Source: Taeniopygia guttata (taxonomy: Eukaryota; Chordata; Aves; Passeriformes; Estrildidae). From it: a stretch of DNA of 64,000 nt. The stretch covers positions 105,848,001-105,912,000 of the forward strand of contig NC_133026.1 of NCBI RefSeq assembly GCF_048771995.1. The letters are read 5' to 3'. Both the position numbers and the translations under genes were made by a program. Numbering within the stretch: the stretch's first letter is position 1; each line of letters starts with the position of its first letter. The notes beneath the pieces are model-generated. The model saw nothing but the letters and a program-made list of their open reading frames with translations. It made no database searches and was not told the DNA's origin. Below are positions 20,619-34,580 of this stretch, one piece after another.

Positions 20619-23600
20619 TTTGCAAACAAGGAAGTTGAAAAAGCAGACTATTCTGTATATCACTGGTGATCACTAGGTATTGTCCTCTCAAGATTTTCAC
20701 CCTCTCTCCTTTTTTTTCAGGATCTGGCTACTATACTTCAATCTGGATCAAACTTTCTTGCCTTTAAAAATTGGCACAGTGCTCTGATTTACACTTGTGT
20801 GTAAACTTGTTTATTTACTTTCTCTCCTTGCTAAAAAACTCTGTTCAAAATTTTTATCTTAAATATGCCCAGGTAGGTTTAATATGCCTGGAAGGCAGGC
20901 ACTGTGGGTACATCTGCTGGCTTTCCTTACAATAGCTTCTCACAGAAGCCTCATTTTGGCATTTTTTCCTGTCGCTGTTTCAACCAGCTTTTTCCTGCAG
21001 ATGTCACTGGTGCTACGCGTTTTTTTTAAACCTTGTAAATCCGTGGATTTTTCAAAAGGTGCCATTTATGTGCACAATCCTACATGATATGACACCAGCA
21101 CCTTTCGGCTAAAACTGCCACCAGATCTGCTGTATTACATCTAATATTTACTCTGCTGCAGGAAAGATTAGGGGAAGGGCTTATTACCTTGGCAAAGAAA
21201 GGAAGACTTTAGTCACACAGATAAGCATAAGTCAGCACAGAACTTCTTCCTAAGTTGCTCTGCATAGAAATCATCCTGTGCTCAGAATTTGAATCAGGGC
21301 CTTATGTCACCCAAGGAAAAGGAGGGAGAATCACAGTGAGCTGAGAGCAGGTCCTCAGCATTGGCTTGTCAGAAAAAAAAGTCTCTTCTCTTCTGATATA
21401 TGAAGATTTTTTTCCTTGTTAATCTATTTAAGCTATTCTGCTTGTGGGCTGTTGCTAAAGAAGTCCATCTCTTGTACCCTTCTTGCTGCCCCTTGTCAGC
21501 AGCTTACTTTTGGGTTATCTTCAACTACCAATGAAGCTGCAGCTTTGGATATGAATAGTTGGTTATGTTTCTCAGTCATTTCCTATGGATCAGAGCTTTA
21601 GCTTTGCTAAAGTTATTGGGGATTTACCAAGACAGCCAAGTTGTGCCAAACAAGAATGGAAGAGGCCTTTGCCTGACCTGTACAGTGGTCACCTTCAAGG
21701 GGATCAGCTCAGCAGAATTTTTGAGGATGGAGAATTTCCCCAGTAAGACAGATCTTGATTCTAATGCTTTTTAAATATCTGAGCGACTTGAACTCTGTCC
21801 TGAACCACTTGTACATGGGAAACTGTTTGTAACTGTTGAAATTTGTGGATTTCTCTGCTGGGACATTTACATTCAGCTGGTTCTGCTGCTTTTGACAAAT
21901 GACTGCAAGCAGAGTCAATCCTCAAGTATATACAAAGACAGTATGCCAGTGCAAATGCCTTCTTTACAGGATATGAGCCAAATTAGTTTCTGGAATAAAG
22001 CCAAGGAAGCTAATGGGTATAGTCCCTGAAGTTTAAGGGTTTGTATGATTTGTATTCTATTTCTGTAATGATTTCTGGTGTATACACATCAATCAATTTT
22101 CACCTTGTTCTATTAATGCCATCTCAGGTTAATGCACCACCTGACTTTTGTGGTATCATACTGACACCACAAAAAAAAAAAAGTTTCTTTCTGTGCTCTG
22201 TTGTTGGGCTGTTCGCACTATTTAATGCCACAATATAATTTTTTCATTATTATACATCAGGTATAATGAGAGCAAATTGCACAGGCCTCTGACTTGCTCC
22301 ATCTTACTGCCTTGCATCTGGTGTTGTATCCCTCCTCTTTACCACGCTGGAGGTACTGGAATTAGAGTGCTTTAAGAACCTGTATGTAAACACTTGTAAG
22401 TTTTTTTCATGATAAGGAGTGGTAGTATTATTTTTAAAAATATTTTTCCCATTTAGCATTTGGATTTATGTCTTCCTTGCTACTTTGGGCATATAAGAGA
22501 CTGAAGAAATTTGGGTGTATAAGAGACTGAAGAAAGAAGAGCTTATACCAAAACTGAAGCAAGGTGGTGATTTCATATCTTTCCAAGATTCTTCCCACGT
22601 CCAGAGCTTAGGCCCTGGCCCTTGTGCAAGTTGTTTCTTGTGTAGTCAGAGATTTGTTGCTCCTTGGGAAGGTGGGATGGCACATCTGCACAGGTAGGAA
22701 ATTTGAACCGGGGGATGTGAGGAGAAGTAGTTACCTACTAAAACAGCAAACAGACAAAATACACCTCTGGTTTTGGTAAAGACCTTGAGCCATATTGATC
22801 GTCTCATCTCACATAGTTTCTTAGATGTTATAAAGGATCTGAGTGAATCAATTACCATAAAGAGACATAGCAGATTTCTTTGGATGTATTTTTAATGAGA
22901 AAGGGAACCAGCAGAGGGACAGGTGCACTTCAGTGCTATGCTATATCCAGTTCAGGGCTGGAAAAGCTCTGAAAGTTTAAATAGAGTGTTTTTTACTTTT
23001 CCCCTCCAAATTTGCTAGATTCTTTTAAAAAGGATGCTAGTAACATGGTTGTAGTTTACTATATGGCCCATTTTAAAAATGGGCTTTTTTTCCCTCATTT
23101 TATGACATGTCAGCTTTGCAGAGAGAGAAAACTGTGAACTGAATTTTTGTGCTGCTGGTAATGTTACAGATTTCTGGCCAGGTCATGGAGAGGGTATTCA
23201 CTCACAGTGGAGCAACATGAAGTCTCTCTGTAGTGATTAGTACTCCTGTAGTGTGTTTGTTTATTTCTTGGACTTGAAGCCTTTGCATCCTTTCCTTCCT
23301 TCCCCTGATCCTCCCAAAGCAAAAATAACCATTGTAAGAGTTCTTGTGGGTGCTTCCTGGCAGACCTTGCTGTTAAGTTCTTTTTATCTTGGATTGTCTT
23401 TCTTTCTTGCTTCAGGCCATTAGCCTTTGCCTTGTCCCCTTTGACTGCCCTGCATAATTCCTGCCTCTCCATGGCTCTTCCCAGTTCAGATTTATTAATT
23501 GAAAGGGAAGCTGCCTCTGTGGCACCTGAAGGGCTTCTGGCTGAGCCTGAGGTGGGGCAGCAGCCTGCAAAGAGAAGTAGCTGCCTGGTGGCTCTTCCTA

Positions 23601-24549
23601 TCAACTGTGCTTTGCTGACAGTCAGGGCACTTAGCCTCCAATTTAGTTTTTCTTAGAGGCAAAAAGCTCCACAGCTCCACAGCTGTGAGGTGAATTTGAA
23701 AGCCGTGCCCTGCCCCGGAGAGAGGAGGGCAGAGGTGTGAGGTGGGCAACAGAGAACCAAAGGAAGCACTTTTCCAGAGCTGGGTACTCTGGGCACAGGC
23801 ACCTGGATGACCCAGCCTGCAGGGTCTCCAATTCTAAATTATCTTTGCATATAATGACAAACATCGCAGGCAGGTTTATCTAACTTGTGTTCTTCCTTGC
23901 TGGGCAATATCTTCTGATGGGTTTTTTTTTGTCTCTAAATGTCAGGCTTTGAAAAAAAAAATTTCCTCTGAAAACTTTTGCTTAATTCCTGCTCCAGTTT
24001 ATAGTCAAAAGGTATTTACTCCTCTTTAATACCTCAAATCAAGCTACAGATCTTGTCACAGGAGGTTTCCAGACTACAAATTGTTTATTTACTGATCAAG
24101 GGTGAACGTGGTTGAGGTGCTTGCTGGAAGGGTGAAGTAGAGATGAGGGCCAGCATGGAAGACCTTTGTCTGAGCACACACTTTGGCTGGGTCCTTAGGC
24201 TGCCCCATCACCCCTACAGTTTTGGGGTATATGAAGGTGCTGCAGCCCATTTTGTCTGCTGATCCATTAATTCCCTCTCCACTGTAATGTTCACGGCTCC
24301 AGTAACATGAGCTGCTAGTCTTTTAAAGCCTCTTTTCTTTCTTTTTTTTTATTAATCTCATTTTTAACTGCTCTGGATGTGTCCTTAGTGCTGGGAAAAG
24401 CAAAGATATCTTTCCATCTGTGCAGTTTGATTAATGGAACAGAAAGAAAAATCAAAGCTATCTTTTATTTAAAGCAAAAGATGTGATAGAAAAAGTGAAA
24501 GACTATTTAACACTGAGTAGGGAAAGTTAAGTTTCTCTGGGAATGAGGG
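20619..24549. other. Intergenic, no gene seen
   Basis: Non-coding. It includes a two-copy 26-bp tandem repeat at 22485-22536 (units starting ttgggcatat and ttgggtgtat). A longish minus-strand frame at 23164-23604 has no domain features. No transposon is confidently identified. Confidence 0.5.
22485..22536. repeat. Tandem duplication of 26 bp
   Basis: Two adjacent units share 'tataagagactgaagaaa' and differ by a few bases at the start. It is a simple local duplication with no obvious function. Confidence 0.8.
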
Positions 24550-24897
24550 AAGAGAAAAGGAGGCTGAGGGGAGACCTTATTGCTACCTGAAAGGAGGCAG
24601 TGGCAATGTGGGTGTTGGCCTCTTCTTCCAGGCAATAAAGGATATAACAAGGAGAAATGTCCTCAATTTGGACCAGGGGAGGTTCAGGCTGGATATTAGG
24701 AAAAAATTCTTCACTGAAGGAGAGATTAAGCATGGAAAGAGGTTCACCAGGAAAGTGGTGGAGTCACCATCCCTAGAAGTGTTCAAAAAAAAAAGAACAG
24801 ATGTGGCACTTATGTATGCTTTAGAGGACATGATAGTTTTTGGTCAAAGGTTGGACTTAATGATCTCAGAGGTCTGTTCCAAACTTACTGATTCTCC
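24550..24897 (+). mobile_element. CR1 LINE 3' fragment
   Basis: Sense-strand CR1 3' end: ggctgaggggagaccttat, tggatattaggaaaaaattc, ttcactgaaggagag, gtggtggagtcaccatcc and cagaggtctgttccaaact in order. It ends in a degraded 'gattctccaag' tail near 24897 and is 5' truncated. Confidence 0.92.
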
Positions 24898-26439
24898 AAG
24901 ATCTGAAAAATAAATCAAAATACTATCTGCAAGCCCATTTATGTTTTGCAATATTTCTGATTATAGTGCAATGCGCGACTAAAACCCCACTGAAGGACAA
25001 CAAACTGATGGAGTACAGTTATCCATAAAAACCTCAAATATTGTGGGATGCATTCCTCAGTCATACAGAAAAAACTGGTAGAGTACTGTTTGATTATTCT
25101 TTATTATAGTGGCCCCATACCTCATAAATGATAAAGAGGAGTCCCCCAATTGAAGGGATGTCTGCAATACAAAGAATAAACTGTCTCTGAAGTGTGAGCA
25201 TTCCCATGAATGCAGACTGCCTTTGCAAAGTTGGCTGAGAGCCACATTTAGTCATGGCTGTTCTAAAACCTCTCAACTTTTTAATAATATAAAGCCTAGA
25301 CTTTTATCTGCATAAGTTTAGTAAATATTGATCAGATTAATGCTTGATACAGTGACACAGGGAGCTTAAGTTCTTCTATTTTAAGATCTTAGATGAGCTA
25401 AGAGTTTAAGGTGATTTAAGGATTTTAGATCAGTAGAAAATAATAAATGGTCTTTAAACCCTTAACGCAGCTTAGCTGCAGATTTGCAGGCCATCCTTCA
25501 GACATTAAAAAAAAATGAAAGCCTTCCTCATGCAGCAGAGTTTGTGTCAAATCCAGCAGGTTTCAAATTTGACTCAGTTCACATTATTATGTCCCTCTCA
25601 AAGTTTCCAACGCCAATGAAATTACTGTTACCCAAAGTTTAATTTTTTCACCCTCAAACATTCATGAGTTTGGGGATGCTGTGAGTAGTTTTCTTATGGC
25701 TTGGTTTTGCAGCTCCATCCTTGTAGGTAGACTGTACCTGGCATCAAATGGAGCCTTTCTGCTCCAAACTGTTTCCAGCTTCCATGAGAGAGGTCAGCTG
25801 GGAAAAGAGGCTGACAAGGCCTGTAGCACCACTTCACAGAACTGCAGAATAATTTTGGTTGGAAGTGACCTGCCATTTAGCTCAAGAGAGAACACTTTAA
25901 ATGTGTAAACAAGTTAACAAGTTTTACTCTTTTTTTTTTTTAGTAGTTTCTTTCTGTGTGTCAGTTCTGATTCTCTGAGGAAGTGAGAGCAGAGGAAGTC
26001 GAGTGCTACAATCCACAATTGTTTTCCTGTGTGGAAGACTTCTAAAGCAAGGCAGATTTCAAATGGAGGGGAATGTTTCTGAGGCAGCAAAATGGGATCC
26101 ACCAGAGTGTGCCACTCACCTCCTCATCACACCCTGCCCCATCAAAATGAGACAAGGGCTTTTCAATGGCCAAGGGGATCCTGTCAGCAGCCAGCAGCAG
26201 CTCCTTCCACTAGCAAAATTAATAGCAATGTTAGTTTCTTAACATGAATTAATTTGATCATTTGGTTTGAAAGTTAGTCCAGAGCATGTGTTTTATGTAA
26301 AACCATAGCAATTGTCTGAAATCATTGAGTGGGAACTGAGGAAATCTTCATTGAAATTCTTCAGAGTGACACTCTGGTCACTTTGTTGGGCCATCCTTTC
26401 TCACATTCCCGCAGCTCAGCCTGAGTTGTAGTTAGCTTT
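24898..26439. other. Intergenic, no gene seen
   Basis: Non-coding. A roughly 40-bp stretch at 25830-25870 (cacagaactgcagaat through ggttggaagtgacc) resembles the extreme CR1 3' end on the minus strand, too short to call firmly. A T-run lies near 25930. Confidence 0.45.
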
Positions 26440-27150
26440 CTGTGTCTCAAATCTTGTTCAAGACCTTTGCTTGAGCTGCAAACTTTTGCAGCTTGTTTTC
26501 CTTCCAGCCTGAATTTACTTCTGACCACTTTGTACGTATAAGTTCTGTCCCAGTGTTTTTTATTTTAGCTAGATCTCTTTTCACAGACACATCCCCAGTC
26601 AGCCACCCTTTTTTCGGCTGAACAGCCAGACATCTCCCATCCATTTTCCTAACCTTCCCACTGACCTCTCTGTGCCTCTTCCAGCTGGAAGGTATCTCCC
26701 TAAAACATGGGTGACCAGGATTGTAGCAGTTTTCCATATGGTATCACCTGGGTCTCATACAAAGATGAGAATGCTTCCCTATTTTTACTGGAAATACCTC
26801 CCCTGCTGCCCTCATATTTCCCTTTTCAAAAAATGAAATTAAGTGAGTCTGGCAAGGTCTACCTTTAGTAAACCCATGTTGCATTTTATCCCATATTGCT
26901 TTTACCTCTGCATCATTAATTAGACTCCCCACAGAACACTATTTTAAAGCCTAGCAAGCTATTCAAGTGGCTCTAATAGACCTGTAAATATAGGTCAATT
27001 TTTTCACCTTCTTAATTGGAGGTCAAACCCTTGTTCCCCAGTCCTATGGCACTGTCCACAACCTTATTACTTTACCAAAGAGACTTGCTAACAGACTTGA
27101 AAAATCTTGTGGCAAAGCTTTTCTAATTTAAGGCAGGATATTATCTCATC
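26440..27150 (-). mobile_element. Possible ancient CR1/L3-type LINE relic
   Basis: Phrases such as 'gtaaacccatgttgcattttatccca' near 26868, 'cagtcctatggcactg' near 27039 and 'gtatcacctgggtctca' near 26740 resemble the reverse complement of old CR1-like ORF2 and UTR text. It is heavily decayed; this is pattern recognition only and the limits are rough. Confidence 0.35.
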
Positions 27151-30100
27151 CTTCCTGTTCTAGCATGCTGGTCACCTTTGTGTTAGGGAAGCTGAACATT
27201 TTCTTTATATTTAATATTTAGTTTGGCTGATTTACCTGCACTTTTGTTCTTTCAAATTAATGACTTTACTTATAAAACTTCTTTTCCTGTGTTTCCCATT
27301 TAATTTAAGCTGAGACAGTTTGAAATAAAGCTTTAAAAGATAATTTCTTTAATCATCTGTCTTTTATAGTGCCTCAGATATGAACCAAATCAAGACCAGA
27401 CTGTGATCTTCCGAATGAGGGTTGCATCCTCATGGGGATGAGGATACTTGTTGGTCATCTCAGTTAATGGTTTTGTCAGACCGTATTTCCATTAAAAGCA
27501 TTTGTTTGCTAACCCACATCTAGGCTGTCACAGTTTGCCATAATGACTTTTCTGACAGCACTTAGCTCTGAGATTGTAGGGTATAACCAAATCTGGTGGT
27601 GAAATTTAGCATCTGATAATTGGAAAATTCATCTGCCTCCCAAAAATGTTTGGGGTTTTTTTTGGGTTTTTTTTTTTTTTTTTGGTCCTCAAGCTCTTCT
27701 TGTATGTTGGTGCCATCATTTTTTATTATCGCTTTCTTTCTTTGCATATTACTGCTTCCTAAAGTCCAGGGTATTTTTTAAATTTCATGGTGAAATTTAG
27801 TGGTCTCTAGAACAAAAAGAAAAAAAAAACCCAAACTGTATTCATCACAGGAATAATATTGCACTCTTTAAAATATGCCCTTACTGTGGATTTTGGAAAA
27901 ATCCAATATATTGTATAAACTCAATACTCAATGCATAGCTCAATGTATTGTATAAACTTAGTTAGAAGTGTTCTCAGTTGTCAGAGTGGGTTTCTTTTAT
28001 TTGTGGCTTTGATTAGCTATTTTTCAGTCTGGGGACATAGGGAAAATTTGGGAAGAGTGTGAGCCCATAATGAATGTCCAGGAGAACACATTTTTCTAAA
28101 ACAAAAAAGCCTCTAACCAGACTATTCTACAAGCAAATGTGCCCAGTGGAGATAGTCCAGACAACTGCACCTGGACACCACCTGGATATAATTAAGGTCC
28201 CAGAATGGAAGATGTGTTAAAATAGATGCCAGGAAATTTAACACTCTCCCTTCTTTATTCATCTGCTGCAGAGAGATGGTATAGATAGTACAGTACAATG
28301 GACCCATAGGACTCTGGATATCTCCAAGGAAGACTTTTTTTCTTCTTTTAGATTCTGCCAGTGTCTGTATGCATTAGATTTTTGCTGCTTTTTGACCCTA
28401 CAAGATGCAACCACACACCAAGGGTATTTCTATGGCTTGGGGTATTTCTTATTGGCTGTGCAAGAAGGAATTGCTTTGGTTTTCTCCCTTGCTTATATCC
28501 ACAGGCCACACTCAGTCCCTGTGGATTTCTTATTATCCTTGAAAGTATTAATTCTTAAAATAGCACTCACCGTGTAATTTTTTTCACCCATTACTGACCA
28601 TGTTGTTTTTTTTCCAATGTGTTGCCCAGCACTAAACTTCAGAAACACTGCTCTTATTCCTAGGTGAAGAAAATGCAAGCAAGTTTGCAGATATTTAAAT
28701 CTGGTCTATTCAGAAACCAACTTAGTTGAAATGAAATGTCATGCTTTGCCTGAAAAAAAGTGAAGGGGGAAAATAAGGTTCATCTATGCAGAATACCACA
28801 ATCAGTTGGTTAAAATCTAACATAGTGCCTTCATTAAATGTTAAAAATCTCTGTTGAAACAGTATTAGCACAGCAGGGTTGTTAAGAGCCAGAGATAAAT
28901 AATGACTCAGAGCAAATAGGCCTCAGCAGGAGAGGTGTTTCACCTTATTGTGATCAGAAGCTGTCCTTATATATGTTTGAAATTACCCGTAATCCCATTA
29001 TTATTATCATTACATGTGACCTTGCTAAGTTTCTATTGTAAGAATAAAAGGTAAAAAAAAAAGAAATCTGAGTGAAGACTTTCTACATATTATGTTATAT
29101 TGATTTTGTAGAGGAACTTGGGACAGGAGTCTGTTGCAATAGACAATGCACAGGGTGACTTGGTCCCTGATTGACTTTCTTGTATTGAAAGTCCCAAGGG
29201 AGGGACAAATGGAGAGACGTGTAATCAGATATTATCATGATTTGCATAACTGGAGGCTGACAGACAAGCTGGACTGAGATTTAGCTGTGCTAGGTGCTTT
29301 ATAACCACAGAATGATCTGGTTCTTGCCTGAAAATGAGTTACCAGCCTTGATATGCACCAGAATGAAGTAAAATTAGTACACTAAAAGCATCTCAGCCAT
29401 CTGTGACTCCTTCTTTAGAGATTCTGGAAGAAATGAGTCTTGAAGAGGGATCTAGGATGGTGGATCACACCTATCTTGTCCATCTGTTTTTGGGCTCCGT
29501 ACCATTCCTCATTAACATAATTTACAGTGATAAATAATTATGTGGTGATGTATAGGTAAGGACAGTAGCAATGCTAAAATTCTTGCTGGCATGCAGGCCC
29601 TGCCAGCACTTTGCTCACCTTTGGGGCTTGAATCTCCATGATGCCATGATGCCATGATTTTGGTGATTCGTCTTTGCTGGAGGAGCTGGGAACAGCTTGG
29701 GGACACGGTGAGTGACCAGTGTTGTGGTGGGAAATTGTGCTCCAGGAGGAGGGATCAGCGCAGGAAAAAGAAAAAGGAGGGAGTAGTAGGTTCATCTGCT
29801 TCTTGTAGCTTGAATGGGAAGTAAAGCAGACAGAGAAGCAGGGCCCTTAAGAAAACAAGAGCAGGCAGAAGGGGTCTGCAGTTTGGGGAGCCTGGACCTG
29901 GTACGGTGAAGAACTTTAAGGCAGAAGGTGAATTGGAAATGGGGATCAGTGTAAGTGAAAAAGCAGACAGCTAGGAAGAAGTAATGATATCTGTTTTGAA
30001 TACACACAAGAAGTAGTGTGTTATCTTGGATTTTAGCTCAGAGAAAAACTACTGTAATCAATGTAAAAAATGACGAATTCACACATATAGAGTTGTTCAT

Positions 30101-31430
30101 GTCTGAAAATATTTTTTAGAGTTGAAGTGATTTTAGATCTAGACAATGACTATAAGACAGGAAAGAGGACAGTGGTGTTTCCCCTCACAGGTGATAAATG
30201 CTGATCTTCACACATAAGATGCCCGTGTAAGAAAGGGAACCTGTCTTCTTTCTTTGTGTGGAACTATGGCTCTGTTCCCAGCCAAATGTACATGGTACAG
30301 GTGAAGTTAGAATAAAAGAATATCAAGAACACAGGCAAAAAAAGGTCTTGAAACGTATATATTTGGGCAGAGTATGAATGTTTAAAGGATATTAATATAC
30401 CCTCTGAGAGATGAGGAAAGGTTCTGCCATCTCCTATTATCTGGCTTAGTAGGCTGAATAAGTGAATAATTCAGAGAGCAAAGTTTCTTCAACGAATGAG
30501 TCACCTAGACTCCAAACTATTAGCATGCAGCCAAGGCACATTGAAAAAGCAGAGTTCATCCACACTGGTTTTAGTAACTGCTCTACTCAGTGGGAAAATA
30601 AATCAGTTTTCCTCAGTTAACACAAGATCTGAATAATCATCAATTCCCTCCACAGTATCTGCAGCACAAATGGTATCACAGATGCTTGATTGTAGGTATA
30701 AATTAGCATATTATGCCCATAGGGGGAGGCTGGATGATGATGGCTTAGTAGCTGAAGCCTGCTGGCCTCTGGGAAAGTGCAAATGTAATGCCAGACGACT
30801 CAGTTCGCCAGGTAAGCAAGAGAAGGTATGCATCCACAAAACAAAAAAGGTGAAAAATGAAGACAAATTGTAGAGCAGTACCTGTGGTCATAGATATGGT
30901 GCTACCTGACACCCACACTGACTGACATTTAGAGGCAAGGAAAAGCACCTTTGGAACTTACAGCAATCCAAAGGAAGGGTTGAGAAGTACCTGGGTAAAA
31001 TATCACTGCATGGGTCTTTCCTCTTACCTACTGGCCCTTCCTGGAGGAAGAGAAACAACAGCTACTTGGAAACTTTATGAGTTAAAAGGAATTTTAGGAA
31101 CTATCTGCACAAATTCAGACCTCCATCTGAGGGCAGTATCTATGACTGAAACTCCTGACACAGTTTAAAACCAAAAGATGGGACCAAACTCACCACGACC
31201 GTCTGGTTGGGCCACTGACTTATTTCCTGTAAGTTTATTCCTCTTGTATTTCCTCACAACAGGTTTTCCTCCCTGACTATTTTTCTTTTTTCTTCTTCTT
31301 TTTTTTTTTTTTCCCTATTCTCATCCTTTTTGTTCTTACCACCTACATTTTTTCTCTTTAACAGAGAAGAATTTGATTCCTATAAATCTTCCAGTGCTCA
31401 ACACCTCTCTCCTGGTGGCCTGTTGTTCAT
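27151..31430. other. Intergenic, no gene seen
   Basis: Non-coding, AT-rich, with long T-runs near 27657-27683 and short simple duplications (ccatgatg repeats near 29637). Stretches near 29180-29290 and 30450-30800 have a motif-rich look (TAAT, ATTTGCAT, TGAGTCA) but no proof of function. Confidence 0.45.
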
Positions 31431-31870
31431 GAGGCAGCATCTGCGCAGTGCCAGGTGGGATCCTTTGTCAGCAATTGACAGGAGATGCTGCTGGTAGCTG
31501 TTAGGCACATGAAAAGGAAGACGATGCCGAAATGGGGTTGTTAGGGAACCATGTGGCTCTTTCCTCATGTTGGGAGGACAAGTACACAGATTTCTCCTTC
31601 ACTGCTGCCTGCCAGCATGTAGCTGTCAATTACTGCCTGTGCTTTGACACCCGAGCAGCAGCCTGGCCTCTTCCTCCTCGGCCATCCCTGCCTCCTCTGC
31701 TGCGCAGAGCTGCCTCTCCAGGTTAATGAGGTGCTGGTGTAATTTTGGCACCCAGATCTTGTGCTGACAGCTGTACCCCGGCTCCAGCAGTCCTGGCGCG
31801 TTACCGCCACTGTCGCTGGCCGCGTCCCTCGCTTGAGCTGCTGCACATCTAGCAGCAGCTGGTCTCCCAT
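31430..31870. promoter_or_regulatory. GC- and CpG-enriched patch, candidate regulatory element
   Basis: Local CpG density is well above background, with more than ten CpG between 31650 and 31840, including ggcgcgtt, gtcgctggccgcg and ccctcgc. No coding frame with a domain overlaps. It may be a small CpG island, a conserved enhancer or GC-rich repeat debris. Confidence 0.25.
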
Positions 31871-33840
31871 GGGCTTTCCCCTGTTAGGCTTGGGGATGGA
31901 AGACAGCAGCAGTAGCCAACAACACTGTTACACAAGCAAATTACGTGAGGAAGTTTTTTCTTACAGGCTGGGTCAGTCCAGGTTTTACTGCAGCTGCTAA
32001 GTGAGGGGTAGAAAGGCAGTGTCTGTTCTCCTTCCCTCTAGCCTCCACACATGGAACAGTTCTGGGTGCTCTGCAATGGGAGTAGCTCCATGATCAGGTC
32101 AGGGGCACATCCCTCTGCCTGCCCGCCAGGGTGGACAGCAGTGGTGATTGTGACAGTGGCAGTGGTAAGAAGTCATTTTATCATCATGAGATCATGGCAT
32201 GTATTCCCTAAAAGGAGAGCTGCCTCTGGAAGAGGCATCTGTCCTGGTGCTGTCTCATCCAGGATAGGTTCAGCTCTGCCCACGTGCTCATGGCATCCCC
32301 AAAATGTTCTCTGCTACTGAGAAAACCTCTTCCAGTATTTCTAGAAAAAAAGTGGTTCTTAGGGGACAGGAGCAGGGCTGGAGCAAGGAGGGTGTCCTAA
32401 GCACTGTTGTGAGGGGCTCTAGCAGGAGATCTGTAGAGTTTCTATCCTCTCTCAAATCTACCATATGTAAGGTTGAGGTGGTCCACTAAAGTCCTGTCAA
32501 TGTCTTAAACCAGCCTGAGGCACTGAAATTTTAAAGAAGAGGGTTCCCCTTCTGCGGCTTGAGATTGCAGGACATGACCTGTAACAGCAAATGTTTACTT
32601 CTCAATTAGTTATTGATTTGTTTTCCAATTCACTGACAGTCCTGAATGTCCCTGAAGCAACTGGGAAAGCTAGAAATAAAGTTACTATTTACCTTAATTA
32701 ATTACCTGGTTTTTTTTTCCTCTCAGGGACCAACAAACCACTTCTCAGCATTCATGGGTCATGGATTCCTCCCTGAGAATCCATGTAACTTATTTAAATG
32801 TTTGAGCTATGATATCTACAGTGCAGCCAAGCATCATGAAATTGGGAAGTGGCTTCTCATGTAGTTACTCCAGTCCTTAATCTTTAATGGACAAGAATGA
32901 CTCAGGTGCACAGATCCCTTCTCCCTCCTTTTTGATGGCATTTTTTCCACCGAGTATTTTTTACTATTGTAGATCTTATGAGAGTAAAGATTTGTGTAGG
33001 AGTCATGGCAAATTACCTTGCAGAACTTGTAATCAGTTCTAGTAAATGCATATTCTTGGGAATACTGGGCTGCTGCTGTATTAGGGATCTTAGAGGCAAG
33101 GGTGAGGATGAAGGGTCTCTTTGTAGCAGGAGAGCTGAGCTGGCACAGCCGCAGAGCCCACCAGCACAGCCACAGCTCACGGGCTGAGTTTCAGAGGGAG
33201 GAGGGTCAGGAGAAAAGGCCATGAGGCTGAGCTGGGGCTGCCCCAGGCACTGCTAGTGAGCCGAGACTACTGCCTGTTAACTCGCCTGCCATCACTCCTT
33301 CACAGGAACTTTTGCTAGTACAGCTAATCCTGCTCTAGGGATTTACCAGGAATAAAAAACAGGAATAAAAATGTCACTGCTTAAACCAATGTGGTTCCAG
33401 AGATAGAGGTTTCCAGTGCAGACTTAGCCTCAGGTCAGTTTTTTAAGGGTAGCTCTTGTCATCATTTACACTAAAGCTGGACTGTTGGGGGAAAAAAGTC
33501 AGAGAGGTTGCAGCATCACTGACCCTTTGATTTTGCCTGTTTCCCTGTACTCACTAGTTTGGAGTCAAGGTTCCAGTGATGGGCAGATATCAGGAGAATC
33601 CCAGCATTTGCCTTTTTTTAAATTTTTTTTTTTTTTGGTCCCTTCACTGTAGCTGGATGATTTACCGGCACAAGGAGATGGAAAAACACCACTAGGACAA
33701 TTTCAGTCATGTGAGGCTACTCCCCATCTCTTTTGTGGTTTTGGGGGGCTAGTGGCCAGAGGCATAGAGATGACTTTCCCCTTTAGAAATACTGTCTCCC
33801 CCTCACAAAGGTGTTTCTGCCCTCATTCTTCGGGCACATT
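31871..33840. other. Intergenic, no gene seen
   Basis: Non-coding sequence between two CpG-richer patches. Short reading frames only and no recognised repeats; a T-run lies near 33620. Confidence 0.45.
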
Positions 33841-33849
33841 CTGATTTCC

Positions 33850-34205
33850 CCTGACTGACCCGCGACTCTCAGCTGCCTTCAGTTTGCTGCTGCAAAGCGA
33901 GCCCTGCGCATCCCTTAGGGCTGGCGCTCCCCAGCCCGGCAGCTCTGTGCACGCTGGATTTTTCCCCATATTGAAGGCAGAGCACCTGTAATGCTCCCGA
34001 GTCGTTCCTGCAGCATGAATCCCGCAGCTCGGTCGAGTGGATGCAGCCACTTGATGTCACTGTTGTTCCGCGGAAACCCTCTGAGATCCACGGGCGGAGG
34101 AGCGAGGGTGGGTAGCTATGGGGTGGCAGAACACGGATTTTCACACCCGCTGCGGGATCTGCTGCTTTGAGTGGCTCCGAGCAGCCCCGTCTCAGGCAAA
34201 AGGTC
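33850..34205. promoter_or_regulatory. Small CpG island-like patch
   Basis: I count about 23 CpG in roughly 350 bp (for example acccgcgact, aaagcgag, ccgcgg, cgggcggaggagcgag, cccgctgcggg), against long CpG-poor stretches on both sides. No protein frame with recognisable domains is present. It could be the promoter of an unannotated non-coding transcript, a conserved element or a decayed retrocopy. Confidence 0.35.
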
Positions 34206-34380
34206 CGTATGGATTCTGGGAGGGTGAGGTATGGATGCTCTGGGAGTCGGTGCTGTTTATTCTTTGTGATAGCTACTTATTGATGGAAGGAAACAGTGAT
34301 GAAATTATCAGGATTGCCCAGCAGTGGCTTTAGAGCGTCTTTGACATTTCCTGTGTCTGCTCACTTCATGGACCCATAAA

Positions 34381-34580
34381 ATCATAGAATGGTGGTTGGA
34401 AAGGTCTTTAGGATCATCCAGTTCCAGCACCCCTGCCATGGACAGGAGCACCTTTCACTAGCCCAGGTTGCTCAAAACCCCGTTCAACCTGGTCTTGAAG
34501 ATTTCCAAGGATGGACCATCCGTAAGTTCTCTGGGCAATCTCTCCCAGTGCCTCAGCCCCCTCACAGTAAAGGGTTAATC
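34381..34580 (-). mobile_element. CR1 LINE 3' fragment
   Basis: Starts atcatagaatggtggttgg (reverse complement of the CR1 3' end), then cccctgccatggacagg, cactagcccaggttgctca and cagtgcctcagccccctcac. Short, strongly 5' truncated. Confidence 0.9.

Noticed and set aside
23164..23604. 146-codon minus-strand frame
   Set aside because: No recognisable domain and overlapping frames on the other strand.
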